Assembly: GCA_949076555.1 (NCBI GenBank)
Contig: CARUOB010000008.1
Location: 270 to 39,951, forward strand
Source of the DNA: an uncultured Lachnospiraceae bacterium
GTDB lineage: Bacteria; Bacillota; Clostridia; Lachnospirales; Lachnospiraceae
DNA length: 39,682 bases
Direction of reading: 5' to 3'
Under the pieces are notes generated by a model. The model did not search any database. It saw only the letters and a list, made by a program, of their open reading frames with translations, and was not told where the DNA came from. The translations under genes were made by a program, and so were the position numbers. The stretch's first letter is position 1. Each line of letters starts with the position of its first letter. This document shows, one piece after another, positions 14,838 to 22,497 of this stretch.

Positions 14838-15440
14838 AATAAAAAAGATATGATGCAGATCAAAGAGTCCCTCACCATGCCGTCCGAGATGGCAGAGGCG
14901 CTGACAGAAAGCTGTACGGTTTCCAAGGAACAACTCTGCCACAACCGGCTCGTGTTCCCCGGCACTCGCTCCACCCGCAGCCGTCTCGTCCGTTCCTGCC
15001 GTTACCGCCGTCTCACCGCTGCCGCTGCCGCCGTTTTCTGTATTTTCGCGGTGGGCTCCACCTCTCTTGCCTACAATATTTATCAGGAAAAACAGCTTGC
15101 CGTCTTTATGGACGCGGATTTGTCTCAGGAAGAAATTGACCGTGTCGGTCAGGAAATTTCCGAAATATGCGAACTCTCTGACTGCCAGTCCGTCTCCCTG
15201 CACTATGTCAGCGGTGACGAGGCTTGGGCCGAGTTCAAGGCCGCTTACCTGACTGACGAAAGCGGCACGGAAATGACCGAACTGACTTCGAAATTCAAGG
15301 AAAATCCGCTGGCAGACTCCTTCAACTACCGGGTGAGCGTCCGCATGAGCGCCGACACGCAGGCCGTGCGCGACCGGATCAGCCAACTGCCCGGCGTGCG
15401 AAAGGTCACGACGGTGCGTGAGGCGCAGCAGGATCACTAA
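14835..15440 (+). CDS. Single-pass membrane protein with FtsX-extracellular-like domain; putative sigma regulator
   Basis: The 201-residue protein starts at ATG 14835, the ATG supplied by repeat A; the longer open frame upstream is only the repeat read through. Residues about 1-60 are cytoplasmic and basic near the membrane (SRLVRSCRYRRL). One membrane segment follows (TAAAAAVFCIFAVGSTSLAY). The outside part resembles the FtsX extracellular domain twice: DLSQEEIDRVGQEISEI with VSGDEAWAEFKAAY, then KENPLADSFNYRVSVRMS and LPGVRKVTTV. FtsX itself has four membrane helices, absent here. Following an ECF sigma gene, it is probably its anti-sigma or signal sensor, but no zinc anti-sigma (HxxxCxxC) motif is present. 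Its 3' end overlaps the convergent nifU by 35 bases. Confidence 0.65.
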   Translation: MNKKDMMQIKESLTMPSEMAEALTESCTVSKEQLCHNRLVFPGTRSTRSRLVRSCRYRRLTAAAAAVFCIFAVGSTSLAYNIYQEKQLAVFMDADLSQEEIDRVGQEISEICELSDCQSVSLHYVSGDEAWAEFKAAYLTDESGTEMTELTSKFKENPLADSFNYRVSVRMSADTQAVRDRISQLPGVRKVTTVREAQQDH

Positions 15441-15846
15441 TATCGGCCACCGGTTCCTTTAGGCCCTCAATCACGATCCCGCGCTTCCTCGCGTAATCCC
15501 AAAGCGCTGCATGGATGGCCTCCTCCGCCAGAAGGGAACAATGTACCTTCACCGGCGGCAGGCCGTCCAGCGCTTCCATCACCACCTGATTCGTCACCTG
15601 CAAGGCTTCTTCCACCGTCTTGCCCTTCACAAGCTCGGTGGCCATACTGCTGGTCGCCACCGCCGCGCCGCACCCGAAGGTCTTAAATTTCACGTCCCGT
15701 ATAACCCCTGCCTCATCCACATCCAGATACATGCGCATGATATCGCCGCATTTGGCATTACCCACGGTGCCGACGCCGCTGGGATTTTCTATCTCCCCCA
15801 TGTTGCGGGGATTGGTAAAATGGTCCATCACTTTTTCGCTGTACAT
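15406..15846 (-). CDS. nifU: Iron-sulfur cluster scaffold protein, NifU/IscU N-terminal type
   Basis: The 146-residue protein has the three cluster-binding cysteines of the IscU fold: C33 in NAKCGD (with D35), C59 in KTFGCGAA and C103 in KVHCSLLAEEA. It assembles transient Fe-S clusters from sulfur delivered by the cysteine desulfurase encoded just upstream. ATG 15846 has an excellent SD (GAGGAGG); the open frame continues upstream only through low-complexity repeat encoding RRKEEKK. The 15 C-terminal residues beyond the scaffold (ADISDPAAPHAPS) are Pro/Ala-rich. The last 35 bases overlap the end of the convergent FtsX-like gene. Confidence 0.92.
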   Translation of the reverse strand: MYSEKVMDHFTNPRNMGEIENPSGVGTVGNAKCGDIMRMYLDVDEAGVIRDVKFKTFGCGAAVATSSMATELVKGKTVEEALQVTNQVVMEALDGLPPVKVHCSLLAEEAIHAALWDYARKRGIVIEGLKEPVADISDPAAPHAPS

Positions 15847-15855
15847 ATTTCCTCC

Positions 15856-15920
15856 TCTCTTCTTTTCTTCTCTTCTTTTCTTCTCTTCTTTTCTTCTCTT
15901 CTTTTCTTCTCTTCTTTTCC
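15856..15920 (-). repeat. Tandem repeat: five copies of a 13-bp unit between nifS and nifU
   Basis: On the plus strand the unit tctcttcttttct occurs five times in tandem; only the last base of the fifth copy differs. On the nifS-nifU transcript it is a pure purine tract that runs into the nifU SD. Such perfect repeats change copy number by slippage. The unit is not a multiple of three. Confidence 0.9.
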
Positions 15921-15936
15921 TCTGGCTGTGCACTGC

Positions 15937-17112
15937 TCATGCCTTACGCGCATCTTCATAAAGCGGTGACATGTCGCGGAGGCGTCCCACTATTGCCTTG
16001 AGCGCCTCCACCGTCCTGTCCAGCTCTTCCTTCGTATTTTCCGCCGAGAGCGTCAGCCGAAGCGACCCGTGGGCGATCTCATGGGGTAAGCCGATGGCGA
16101 GAAGCACATGGGACGGATCGAGCGCGCCAGAGGTGCATGCCGACCCGCTGGAACCGCAGATGCCCTGCTGGTCTAACAGGATCAGCAAAGATTCCCCTTC
16201 TATGAATCGGAAGCAGAAATGGGCGTTGCCCGGCAGTCTGTCCTGTCTGTCCCCGTTCAGTCTGGTATAGGGAATCTCCGCAAGCACCCGGTTAATCAAA
16301 TAATCCCGAAAAGCCGTTTCCCTTGCCACTCTTTCCTGCATGGTTTCTCCTGCCAGAGCCGCCGCCTTCCCAAATCCCACGATGCCCGGCACGTTTAAAG
16401 TTCCGGCCCTGCGTCCTCTCTCCTGCGCACCGCCGTGGATCAGCGGAAGGAGTCTCACATTTTCCCGGATATAAAGAAGCCCCACCCCTTTCGGCCCGCA
16501 AAACTTATGCCCGCTGGCGGAAAGCAGATCGACGTGCATCTCCTCTGCGTGCATGGGCACATGTCCGTAGGCCTGCACCGCATCCGTGTGGAAGAGAATC
16601 CCTCTCTCTCTGGCGATTTCTCCGATCTTTGCAAGCGGCTGGATGGTGCCGATCTCGTTGTTTGCCGCCATCACGGAAATCAGTATGGTGTCCGGCCGGA
16701 CTGCTCTCTCCAGAGCCTCCGGTGAAACCTTGCCCTCCCCGTCCACATCCAGATAAGTCACCTCATATCCCTGCTTCTCCAGATACGCGCAGGTATGCAG
16801 CACCGCATGATGTTCTATTTTACTCGTAATGATATGCCTGCCCTTATCCCGCAGTCCCTCCGCCACGGCGCGTATCGCCCAGTTGTCGGACTCACTGCCA
16901 CCCGCCGTAAAATAAATCTCGTTCGGCTTCGCGCCGATCAGGGCCGCTGCCCGCTCTCTGGCGATTCCCACCGCCTTCTTCGCCTCGCCCGCAAAGCTGT
17001 AAATAGCGGAAGGGTTCGCGTAGGTTTCCCGGAAATAGGGCATCATCTCCTGTAGCACCGCCTCGGATACCCGTGTGGTGGCCGCATTATCTAAATAAAT
17101 TCTCTCCTTCAT
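15937..17112 (-). CDS. nifS: Cysteine desulfurase, NifS/IscS family
   Basis: The 391-residue PLP enzyme takes sulfur from cysteine and hands it to the NifU scaffold. The N-terminus IYLDNAATTRVSEAVL, the PLP-binding Lys203 in SASGHKFCGPKG, the TDAVQAYG motif and the catalytic Cys326 in SSGSACTSGALDPSHVL are all present. The length is typical. The sequence GSACTSG lies in the long-loop (group I) form. The start is ATG 17112. It forms a two-gene operon with nifU. An inverted repeat at 17153-17177 lies upstream, but no Rrf2/IscR gene is in the window. Confidence 0.94.
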   Translation of the reverse strand: MKERIYLDNAATTRVSEAVLQEMMPYFRETYANPSAIYSFAGEAKKAVGIARERAAALIGAKPNEIYFTAGGSESDNWAIRAVAEGLRDKGRHIITSKIEHHAVLHTCAYLEKQGYEVTYLDVDGEGKVSPEALERAVRPDTILISVMAANNEIGTIQPLAKIGEIARERGILFHTDAVQAYGHVPMHAEEMHVDLLSASGHKFCGPKGVGLLYIRENVRLLPLIHGGAQERGRRAGTLNVPGIVGFGKAAALAGETMQERVARETAFRDYLINRVLAEIPYTRLNGDRQDRLPGNAHFCFRFIEGESLLILLDQQGICGSSGSACTSGALDPSHVLLAIGLPHEIAHGSLRLTLSAENTKEELDRTVEALKAIVGRLRDMSPLYEDARKA

Positions 17113-17152
17113 ATTTCTGTTCCGTTCTCCTTAACGTGATTGTGTCAAATGG

Positions 17153-17177
17153 TTACTGGTCACGGAGTGAACAGTAA
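17153..17177. promoter_or_regulatory. Inverted repeat upstream of nifS
   Basis: TTACTG-g-TCAC-gga-GTGA-a-CAGTAA is a dyad of ten pairs around a 3-base centre with one mismatch, 41 bases before the nifS start. It could be an operator or a leader hairpin. It does not match the IscR consensus I know. Confidence 0.45.
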
Positions 17178-17245
17178 TATCAAATGACCGTCTCTTGCTT
17201 TCATATAATTCCTATCAACTTACTATTATATAAGATATTATAACA

Positions 17246-17267
17246 GGCTTGCAGAAAACTGCAAGCC
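17246..17267 (-). terminator. Hairpin after the second Rpn gene
   Basis: GGCTTGCAG and CTGCAAGCC form a perfect 9-bp stem with an AAAA loop, 8 bases after the Rpn stop. A T-run precedes rather than follows it on the minus strand, so termination is uncertain. Confidence 0.5.
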
Positions 17268-17275
17268 CAAAAAAA

Positions 17276-18238
17276 CTACTCCTGTTCTGACAAATATTCC
17301 CGGTACAACCGCTCCCGATACTCACTGTCTGACAGGACACGCTTTGCCTCCTCCGTTTTCCCGTCATCCAGCAGCTCTTTCAAAATGGCAAAATTCGCTT
17401 TGAGACCCTTCTCATATCCTTCCTTAATCCCCTCCGCGCGTCCTTCTTCCCGTCCGATCTCACGCCATTCTTTTCGTTCGCTCTTCATATGCTTTTCTTC
17501 ATCGTATTCAAAAATACTCACCGCGATCGCCTCCGCCCGATTTTTTGCCAGAAACCCTGAAAGGATTCCGTTTTCGATACAGTCTTCCACTGCCTTTTCA
17601 ACCGCTTCCTGTAAAGGCAGTTTATCGGCATATAGCCTGACCTGCGCTACATACTGCGCGTATTCCTTTAGCAAACGGCACGCCTCTAACAGCTTATGAT
17701 TATATCCCAGATTGACATTATACACGATTACCGAAAGCTCCAACGCGGGTTCGTCCGACTTTTTCTCGAAAGCATCAGACAGATATAAAATCTGTTGCTC
17801 GGGTTGAAAGTCTTTGCCGTTATAAAATACGACAAACCGAGGTGTGGGAATCTTGATCAAAGACTGGCTGTACAGGTTTTTGTCTTTGATTCGGTTTTGC
17901 AGTACCCTGCTTACATAGAGCAGATCCCGAAGCGGCATGTTCGGATTGTATGTGGACTGATGTTCGTAGAGCAGCAATTCAAAATCAAACATGAAGGAAA
18001 TGTCATTCTTATAATTCAGATAGACCGCATTTTCCAGCGTGGTGATCTCCAGCTCATCCACATCCGTATAGGCCGTGCCGTTTAACGCATTGTACAGGCT
18101 CAGCAGATTTTCCTTCTCCCGGAAGATCATTCGGAATACGGTATCTTTGTAGTTGCGTTGTACCACTGTATCATACAGAGATATATCATTCGTTTGTGGC
18201 TCAACTGCTCGTGGCTCGTTTGCTTTTGTTTCTTTCAT
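17276..18238 (-). CDS. Rpn-family PD-(D/E)XK nuclease, second type
   Basis: The 320-residue protein starts at ATG 18238 with SD GGGAGGA; the longer frame upstream lacks support. It belongs to the Rpn/transposase-31-like nuclease family but is a different branch from the protein at 936-1745. The core is D79 in YKNDISFMFDFELLLYEHQS with E92/Q94 as the E-x-Q pair, followed by the typical NPNMPLRDLLYVSRVLQNRI. The C-terminus is a charged helix rich in Glu and Arg (REIGREEGRAEGIKEGYEKG), common in this family. The family's biochemical activity is DNA cleavage; its role in the cell is debated. Confidence 0.85.
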   Translation of the reverse strand: MKETKANEPRAVEPQTNDISLYDTVVQRNYKDTVFRMIFREKENLLSLYNALNGTAYTDVDELEITTLENAVYLNYKNDISFMFDFELLLYEHQSTYNPNMPLRDLLYVSRVLQNRIKDKNLYSQSLIKIPTPRFVVFYNGKDFQPEQQILYLSDAFEKKSDEPALELSVIVYNVNLGYNHKLLEACRLLKEYAQYVAQVRLYADKLPLQEAVEKAVEDCIENGILSGFLAKNRAEAIAVSIFEYDEEKHMKSERKEWREIGREEGRAEGIKEGYEKGLKANFAILKELLDDGKTEEAKRVLSDSEYRERLYREYLSEQE

Positions 18239-18372
18239 TCTTTTGTCCTCCCTGGTGTTAGCGGCATCTTTCCCGAAAAGAATTGTCGCTGCTGCAGGAG
18301 AACCGCTCCAGATCCTCCTGCTTTTACAATGGTTAAATGGAATCAAAGCATGGATTTTCTGAAACTTTAGAA

Positions 18373-18401
18373 ATAAAAGATAGAACTTACCGATCTGTCA
18401 A
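18373..18401 (-). promoter_or_regulatory. Possible promoter of the second Rpn gene
   Basis: Minus strand: TTGACA (18396-18401), 17 bases, TTTTAT (18373-18378). The -35 is perfect but the -10 is weak. The leader would be about 130 bases. Confidence 0.4.
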
Positions 18402-18534
18402 GTAGAAAATATGCTTTTTATTACTATAGCACACTCATAACGGAATTGTAAATATTTATTTTTAAAATATCATAAAGAAAAATATAAGAAAAACTTTATA
18501 TAAACATCAAAAATATTTCCCCTAAAACCCAGGC
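18402..18534. other. Gene-free AT-rich gap
   Basis: Part of the 517-base gene-free gap between the second Rpn gene and blaR1. It is AT-rich with no supported gene; the hairpin and plus-strand promoter listed separately follow it. Confidence 0.4.
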
Positions 18535-18560
18535 CGGGCGGCTATTTGCATAGCCGCCCG
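18535..18560. terminator. GC-rich hairpin between blaR1 and the Rpn gene
   Basis: CGGGCGGCTA and TAGCCGCCCG form a perfect 10-bp stem with a 6-base loop. It lies about 200 bases past the blaR1 stop. T-rich sequence is near on both sides but not directly adjacent. Confidence 0.5.
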
Positions 18561-18577
18561 TATCCTATCCCCTTTTA

Positions 18578-18598
18578 CACTGTACACAGTGCTATAAT
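18578..18598 (+). promoter_or_regulatory. Extended -10 promoter with overlapping dyad
   Basis: TGCTATAAT (18590-18598) is a perfect extended -10 (TGnTATAAT) on the plus strand. The dyad CACTG-TACA-CAGTG (18578-18591) overlaps it, with TGTACA at its core, resembling an operator. It points towards the 3' end of blaR1. Confidence 0.45.
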
Positions 18599-18616
18599 GA
18601 TCGCGGAAGAAAACCC

Positions 18617-18790
18617 ATGACCTTAAAGTCCGCTTTCTCGCCGCGGCATTACCTGATTACCTGTCCGGTGCTCCCGGTTCTGCCCGGAAACGCCGGTTTG
18701 CAGAAATATGGAACTGTCATTCCTGCCAAAGCATCTATCAATAAAAGCCTTCCTGTCAGTGCGTACATGTCACATAAATGTGGCGACTAA
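18617..18790 (+). CDS. Possible 57-aa ORF antisense to the blaR1 3' end
   Basis: The open frame starts at ATG 18617, some 19 bases after the extended -10 promoter, and ends in TAA at 18788-18790, overlapping the last 35 bases of blaR1 on the other strand. A weak SD (GGAAGA) precedes it. The protein begins MTLKSAFSPRHYLITC and ends SAYMSHKCGD. I see no family. The transcript could equally be an antisense RNA. Confidence 0.25.
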   Translation: MTLKSAFSPRHYLITCPVLPVLPGNAGLQKYGTVIPAKASINKSLPVSAYMSHKCGD

Positions 18791-20111
18791 TCTCTTCACC
18801 TTGTATCACATAGCCGCACTTGCTGCATCTCTGCGCTTTATATTCCTTTATCACACAACCACCGTCATCTGTCTTTCTGTGAGTCGCCAGCGTTCCAGAA
18901 ATAAAAGTATGATCACAATAAGGCTCGATCCCATTATCCTCAGCAACCGGATAAATATTGCCCGCTTCATCCGTAAACTGATCGTCATACAAAATTCCTT
19001 GTACATTTTCTGGCACTTCCGTCTGATCTAACTCGTGCCACGCTTCTGCATCCATTCCCACTGGAACAAATACGGCTGTATCTTCATTCAGTATTTCATC
19101 TATCTCTTCTTCCGAAACGTCCTCCACTACTTCTCTTTCAAACGAATCTCTATACGCAAACACTGTCATCGAATTTGCAAAGGCCAATACCGCCACCAGC
19201 GTCGCCGCTGCAAAACGATTCCATTTCTTCTTACTCATTAGATTTTCCATCCTTTCCTTTATCTTTTGTGTGTCGTCTCCAAATCCGGATTTCCACCGCA
19301 CGGAGACTTTCCCTGATTTCTTCTCTCCCGCCTCGTAAATCATCAGGCGCAGATACTCTTTCACCTCCTCCATTGGTTTTCCATACATCACGATCTCGTC
19401 ACAAGAACATTCACAAACCTGCTCGAAATCCCGACGCAACAGCCATACCATCGGATTACACCAATGTAACATTACCGCCAACTGCATAAATATTTTCCAC
19501 AGCGCATCCATACGTTTGATATGTACCAGCTCATGCCGTACAAGCATCTCCGCCTCCCGGCTTGTGACTGCCCTGCCACAGACAATCACGGGACGAAAGA
19601 ATCCAAAGGTTATGGTGTGCTCCTCTGCCGCTTCGTACAGAAACACGCGCCGCCGGATTCCGTATTGATTCTTCAATCCGTCGAGAAAGATTCTCTGCTC
19701 CGGTGTCATTGCACGATCGGCATATCTGGCCGCCATGCGAACCAGCCGCACATACTCCGCTATTTGTCTTGCCAGCAGAATACAGATACCTGACAACCAC
19801 ACAATGACTGCCGCCGTCTGTATACTGGCAAAGATGTTCACATGCATTGTCCCTTCGGCGTGGACAATATGGTTTCTCCATGTCAGCGGCACCCGCGAAA
19901 TCTCCAGCGAACCTTCCGGCCAGAGATCGCGGACTACCGCCATATAATATTTCTTCAAGAAAGGTAAAGGAATCAGATAATACAGAAGCGCCACTCTGGC
20001 GAGCAGATCAAAAAGTCTTGCGCAAATCCTGTCTTTTAGTAAGCACCGCATCAACAAATGAATACCGGTCATCGTACTCCCCGAAAGAGACATGACTAAA
20101 AGGTATTCCAT
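18756..20111 (-). CDS. blaR1: BlaR1-like M56 membrane metallopeptidase with Cys-rich tail
   Basis: The 451-residue protein has four N-terminal membrane segments and the M56 zinc site HELVH (H193, E194, H197), followed by the downstream SCDE motif in VCECSCDEIVMYG. BlaR1/MecR1 proteins sense a ligand outside and, directly or indirectly, trigger cleavage of the BlaI-type repressor. Here the penicillin-binding sensor domain is absent. After the last membrane segment (AAATLVAVLAFANSMTVFAY) comes an acidic stretch (SEEEIDEILNED) and a tail with five Cys and several His, including CSKCGYVI, suggestive of a metal-binding knuckle. It follows the blaI gene by 15 bases in one operon. Confidence 0.85.
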   Translation of the reverse strand: MEYLLVMSLSGSTMTGIHLLMRCLLKDRICARLFDLLARVALLYYLIPLPFLKKYYMAVVRDLWPEGSLEISRVPLTWRNHIVHAEGTMHVNIFASIQTAAVIVWLSGICILLARQIAEYVRLVRMAARYADRAMTPEQRIFLDGLKNQYGIRRRVFLYEAAEEHTITFGFFRPVIVCGRAVTSREAEMLVRHELVHIKRMDALWKIFMQLAVMLHWCNPMVWLLRRDFEQVCECSCDEIVMYGKPMEEVKEYLRLMIYEAGEKKSGKVSVRWKSGFGDDTQKIKERMENLMSKKKWNRFAAATLVAVLAFANSMTVFAYRDSFEREVVEDVSEEEIDEILNEDTAVFVPVGMDAEAWHELDQTEVPENVQGILYDDQFTDEAGNIYPVAEDNGIEPYCDHTFISGTLATHRKTDDGGCVIKEYKAQRCSKCGYVIQGEEISRHIYVTCTH

Positions 20112-20126
20112 CTATCTTTCTCCCGG

Positions 20127-20489
20127 TCAATAATTCTCCAGGAAATCGATCAACGCCTTCGTATCGCTCTCACTGATCGTGTTCTTCTTTACGAATGACG
20201 CGACGAAATTACTCAATCTTCCTCCATACACATGATCGATCACTGTTTTCATTTGCATGCTGTTGTACTCTTCCCGACCGTACACAACTTTCACGATTCT
20301 GTTTTCCCGTTTCACTAATCCTTTACCCTCTAACCGGGTCAAAAAAGTATTTAGAGTCTGTCTCTTCCACTCCTTCCCATCCGCTTCGAACAAGGCAAGC
20401 AGTTCGGCCTGCTTAATGCCGTCGCCCTGCTCCCACAGCTTTTCCATGACTTCCATTTCCGCATCGGACACGTCGTAAATTTTTTTCAT
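20127..20489 (-). CDS. blaI: BlaI/MecI-family transcriptional repressor
   Basis: The 120-residue winged-helix protein opens with the family signature YDVSDAEMEVMEKLWEQGDG and has WKRQTLNTFLTRLEGKGLV as recognition helix and wing. It binds operator DNA as a dimer and is inactivated by proteolysis when the BlaR1 partner signals. The start is taken at ATG 20489, which matches family N-termini; a GTG five codons upstream (20504) is possible. A promoter with a TTGACA/TATATT pair lies directly upstream, flanked by ACTACA-type half-sites like those bound by BlaI proteins. The target is probably its own operon and perhaps the exporter that ends 110 bases upstream. Confidence 0.88.
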   Translation of the reverse strand: MKKIYDVSDAEMEVMEKLWEQGDGIKQAELLALFEADGKEWKRQTLNTFLTRLEGKGLVKRENRIVKVVYGREEYNSMQMKTVIDHVYGGRLSNFVASFVKKNTISESDTKALIDFLENY

Positions 20490-20531
20490 GAATCTTCTTC
20501 TCACATCTTTCCGACCCAGGGGACGAAACCC

Positions 20532-20585
20532 TGTAGTCTATTTTAATATATAATTTTTTGTTCCATCTGTCAACTTCATACTACA
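20532..20585 (-). promoter_or_regulatory. blaI promoter with flanking BlaI-type half-sites
   Basis: Minus strand: TTGACA (20568-20573), 17 bases, TATATT (20545-20550). TGTAGT lies just upstream of the -35 (20580-20585) and ACTACA at the expected start point (20532-20537). Known BlaI/MecI operators are built from ACTACA/TGTAGT half-sites but in a closer, inward arrangement, so operator function is tentative; the promoter itself is well supported. Confidence 0.55.
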
Positions 20586-20598
20586 AATTAAGTTGAAT

Positions 20599-22497
20599 TT
20601 ATGCAGTAATTGCGTTTCCGGTATACAACTGGTAGTATTTTCCGCGTTCTTCAATCAACTGGTTGTGGGTTCCCCTCTCAATAATGCGTCCCTGCTCCAG
20701 CACCATAATGCAGTCGGAATTTTTCACTGTAGAAAGTCTGTGGGCTATCACAAAGGTAGTTCTGCCCTTCATCAGCTTATCCATACCGTCCTGCACAATG
20801 CGCTCGGTACGGGTGTCGATGGAACTGGTGGCCTCGTCCAGAATCAGCACCGGCGGATCGGCCACAGCCGCCCTCGCGATCGCCAAAAGCTGCCGCTGTC
20901 CCTGGCTTAAGTTCGCGCCGTCCCCGGAGAGCACGGTATCGTACCCTTCCGGCAGTCTTCTGATAAAGCTGTCCGCGTTGGCCAGCTTCGCCGCCGCGCG
21001 CACCTCCTCGTCGGTGGCGTCCAGCTTTCCGTAGCGGATATTCTCCATCACCGTCCCGGTAAAGAGATGTGTGTCCTGCAATACGATTCCAAGCGAACGG
21101 CGCAGGTCATCCTTTTTAATCTTATTGACATTAATGCCGTCGTAGCGGATTTTTCCGTCCTGAATGTCATAAAAACGGTTGATCAGATTGGTAATGGTCG
21201 TCTTGCCCGCACCCGTGGAGCCGACAAACGCGATCTTCTGTCCCGGCTCGGCATAGAGCTTCACATCGTGGAGCACCATCTTATCATCGTTATAGCCGAA
21301 ATCCACACCGTCGAAAACCACATCGCCCGTAAGCTCTACATAATCCACGGAGTGATCCGCCTGATGCTCGTGCCGCCAAGCCCAGCGTCCGGTGCGCTCG
21401 GGCGTTTCCGTAAGTGTTCCGTTCTCCTCTTTTACATTGACTAAGGTCACGTAACCGTCGTCCACCTCGGACGTTTCATCCAGCATCTTGAAAATACGCT
21501 CCGCGCCCGCCATCGCCATCACAATCGAATTGAACTGTTGACTCACTTGGTTTATGGGCATATTAAAACTTCTGTTAAAGGTCAGAAAACTCGCCAGTTT
21601 TCCAAGCGTCAGGCCCGTAGCGCCGGAAAGCGCCAGCGCGCCGCCCACAATGGCGCAGACCACATAACTCACATTGCCGAGCTGCTGGTTCACCGGCCCC
21701 ACCACATTGACCAGATAGTTTGCCCTGTCCGCACTCACAAACAGCGCGTCGTTCAGCTCACGGAAGTCCTCGATATTTTTCTCCTCGTGGTTAAATACCT
21801 TGACTACCTTCTGTCCGTTCATCATCTCCTCTATGAAGCCGTTGACTTTACCCAGATTCGTCTGCTGCTCCAGAAAATACCGGCCGCTTAAGCCCGCCAC
21901 CTTCTTTGTCACGACCAGCATGAGCGCCACCATAGCAAGCGTCACCACCGTCAGCGGTATACTTAATATTATCATACTGATCAGCACACTTACAATAGTA
22001 ATCGCGCTGTTAAACACCTGCGGCATACTCTGGCTGATCATTTGTCTCAGTGTTTCCGTATCGTTTGTGTAAGTTGACATAATATCGCCATGCACGTGGG
22101 TATCAAAATATTTGACAGGCAGTGTCTCCATATGGGAGAACAAGTCGTCCCGCACATTGCGCAGTGTCCCCTGTGTCACACTGATCATAATGCGGTTCCA
22201 CGCATAGGCCGACACCACACCGATCAGGTACAGGCACGCCACCTTTGCAATCGCTCCTGCCAGGGGCGAAAAGTCCGGCACCTCCTGCGTCAGCATGGGC
22301 GCAATATAGTCGTCGATCAGACTTTGGATAAACATGGTACCCTGCACGTTTGCCAACACACTCACAAAAATCAGCACCGCCACAATCACCAGATGGGGGC
22401 CGTAGTTTCTCATCACATACCGCATCAGGCGTTTAAACACCTTCCCCGGATTCTCTATTCTTTTTCCGTCTTTCATTCTTCCATGTGGTCCCGGCAT
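20599..22497 (-). CDS. ABC exporter, half-transporter with consensus ATPase site (subunit A)
   Basis: The 632-residue protein starts at ATG 22497, the ATG supplied by repeat A. The open frame continues 64 codons upstream, but that is the repeat read through. About six membrane segments make the exporter domain. The ATPase has Walker A GSTGAGKTT, signature LSQGQRQLLAIARA and Walker B VLILDEATSSID with the catalytic Glu intact. It pairs with the upstream subunit B, which has a degenerate site, in the way of BmrCD/TM287-288 multidrug exporters. An insertion between the membrane and ATPase domains (NVKEENGTLTETPERTGRWA) is longer than usual. Substrate unknown. Confidence 0.9.
   Translation of the reverse strand: MPGPHGRMKDGKRIENPGKVFKRLMRYVMRNYGPHLVIVAVLIFVSVLANVQGTMFIQSLIDDYIAPMLTQEVPDFSPLAGAIAKVACLYLIGVVSAYAWNRIMISVTQGTLRNVRDDLFSHMETLPVKYFDTHVHGDIMSTYTNDTETLRQMISQSMPQVFNSAITIVSVLISMIILSIPLTVVTLAMVALMLVVTKKVAGLSGRYFLEQQTNLGKVNGFIEEMMNGQKVVKVFNHEEKNIEDFRELNDALFVSADRANYLVNVVGPVNQQLGNVSYVVCAIVGGALALSGATGLTLGKLASFLTFNRSFNMPINQVSQQFNSIVMAMAGAERIFKMLDETSEVDDGYVTLVNVKEENGTLTETPERTGRWAWRHEHQADHSVDYVELTGDVVFDGVDFGYNDDKMVLHDVKLYAEPGQKIAFVGSTGAGKTTITNLINRFYDIQDGKIRYDGINVNKIKKDDLRRSLGIVLQDTHLFTGTVMENIRYGKLDATDEEVRAAAKLANADSFIRRLPEGYDTVLSGDGANLSQGQRQLLAIARAAVADPPVLILDEATSSIDTRTERIVQDGMDKLMKGRTTFVIAHRLSTVKNSDCIMVLEQGRIIERGTHNQLIEERGKYYQLYTGNAITA

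Noticed and set aside
14601..15437. Minus-strand frame of 278 codons
   Set aside because: Antisense to the FtsX-like gene and repeat A; the plus-strand gene has a better start, a membrane segment and domain similarity.
15856..15920. CRISPR-like array
   Set aside because: Units are 13 bp and directly adjacent without spacers; it is a simple tandem repeat. No CRISPR array or cas gene is in the window.
15847..15933. Lys/Glu/Arg-rich N-terminus of NifU
   Set aside because: It is the 13-bp tandem repeat translated in frame from a GTG; the internal ATG has a far better SD and matches the family start.
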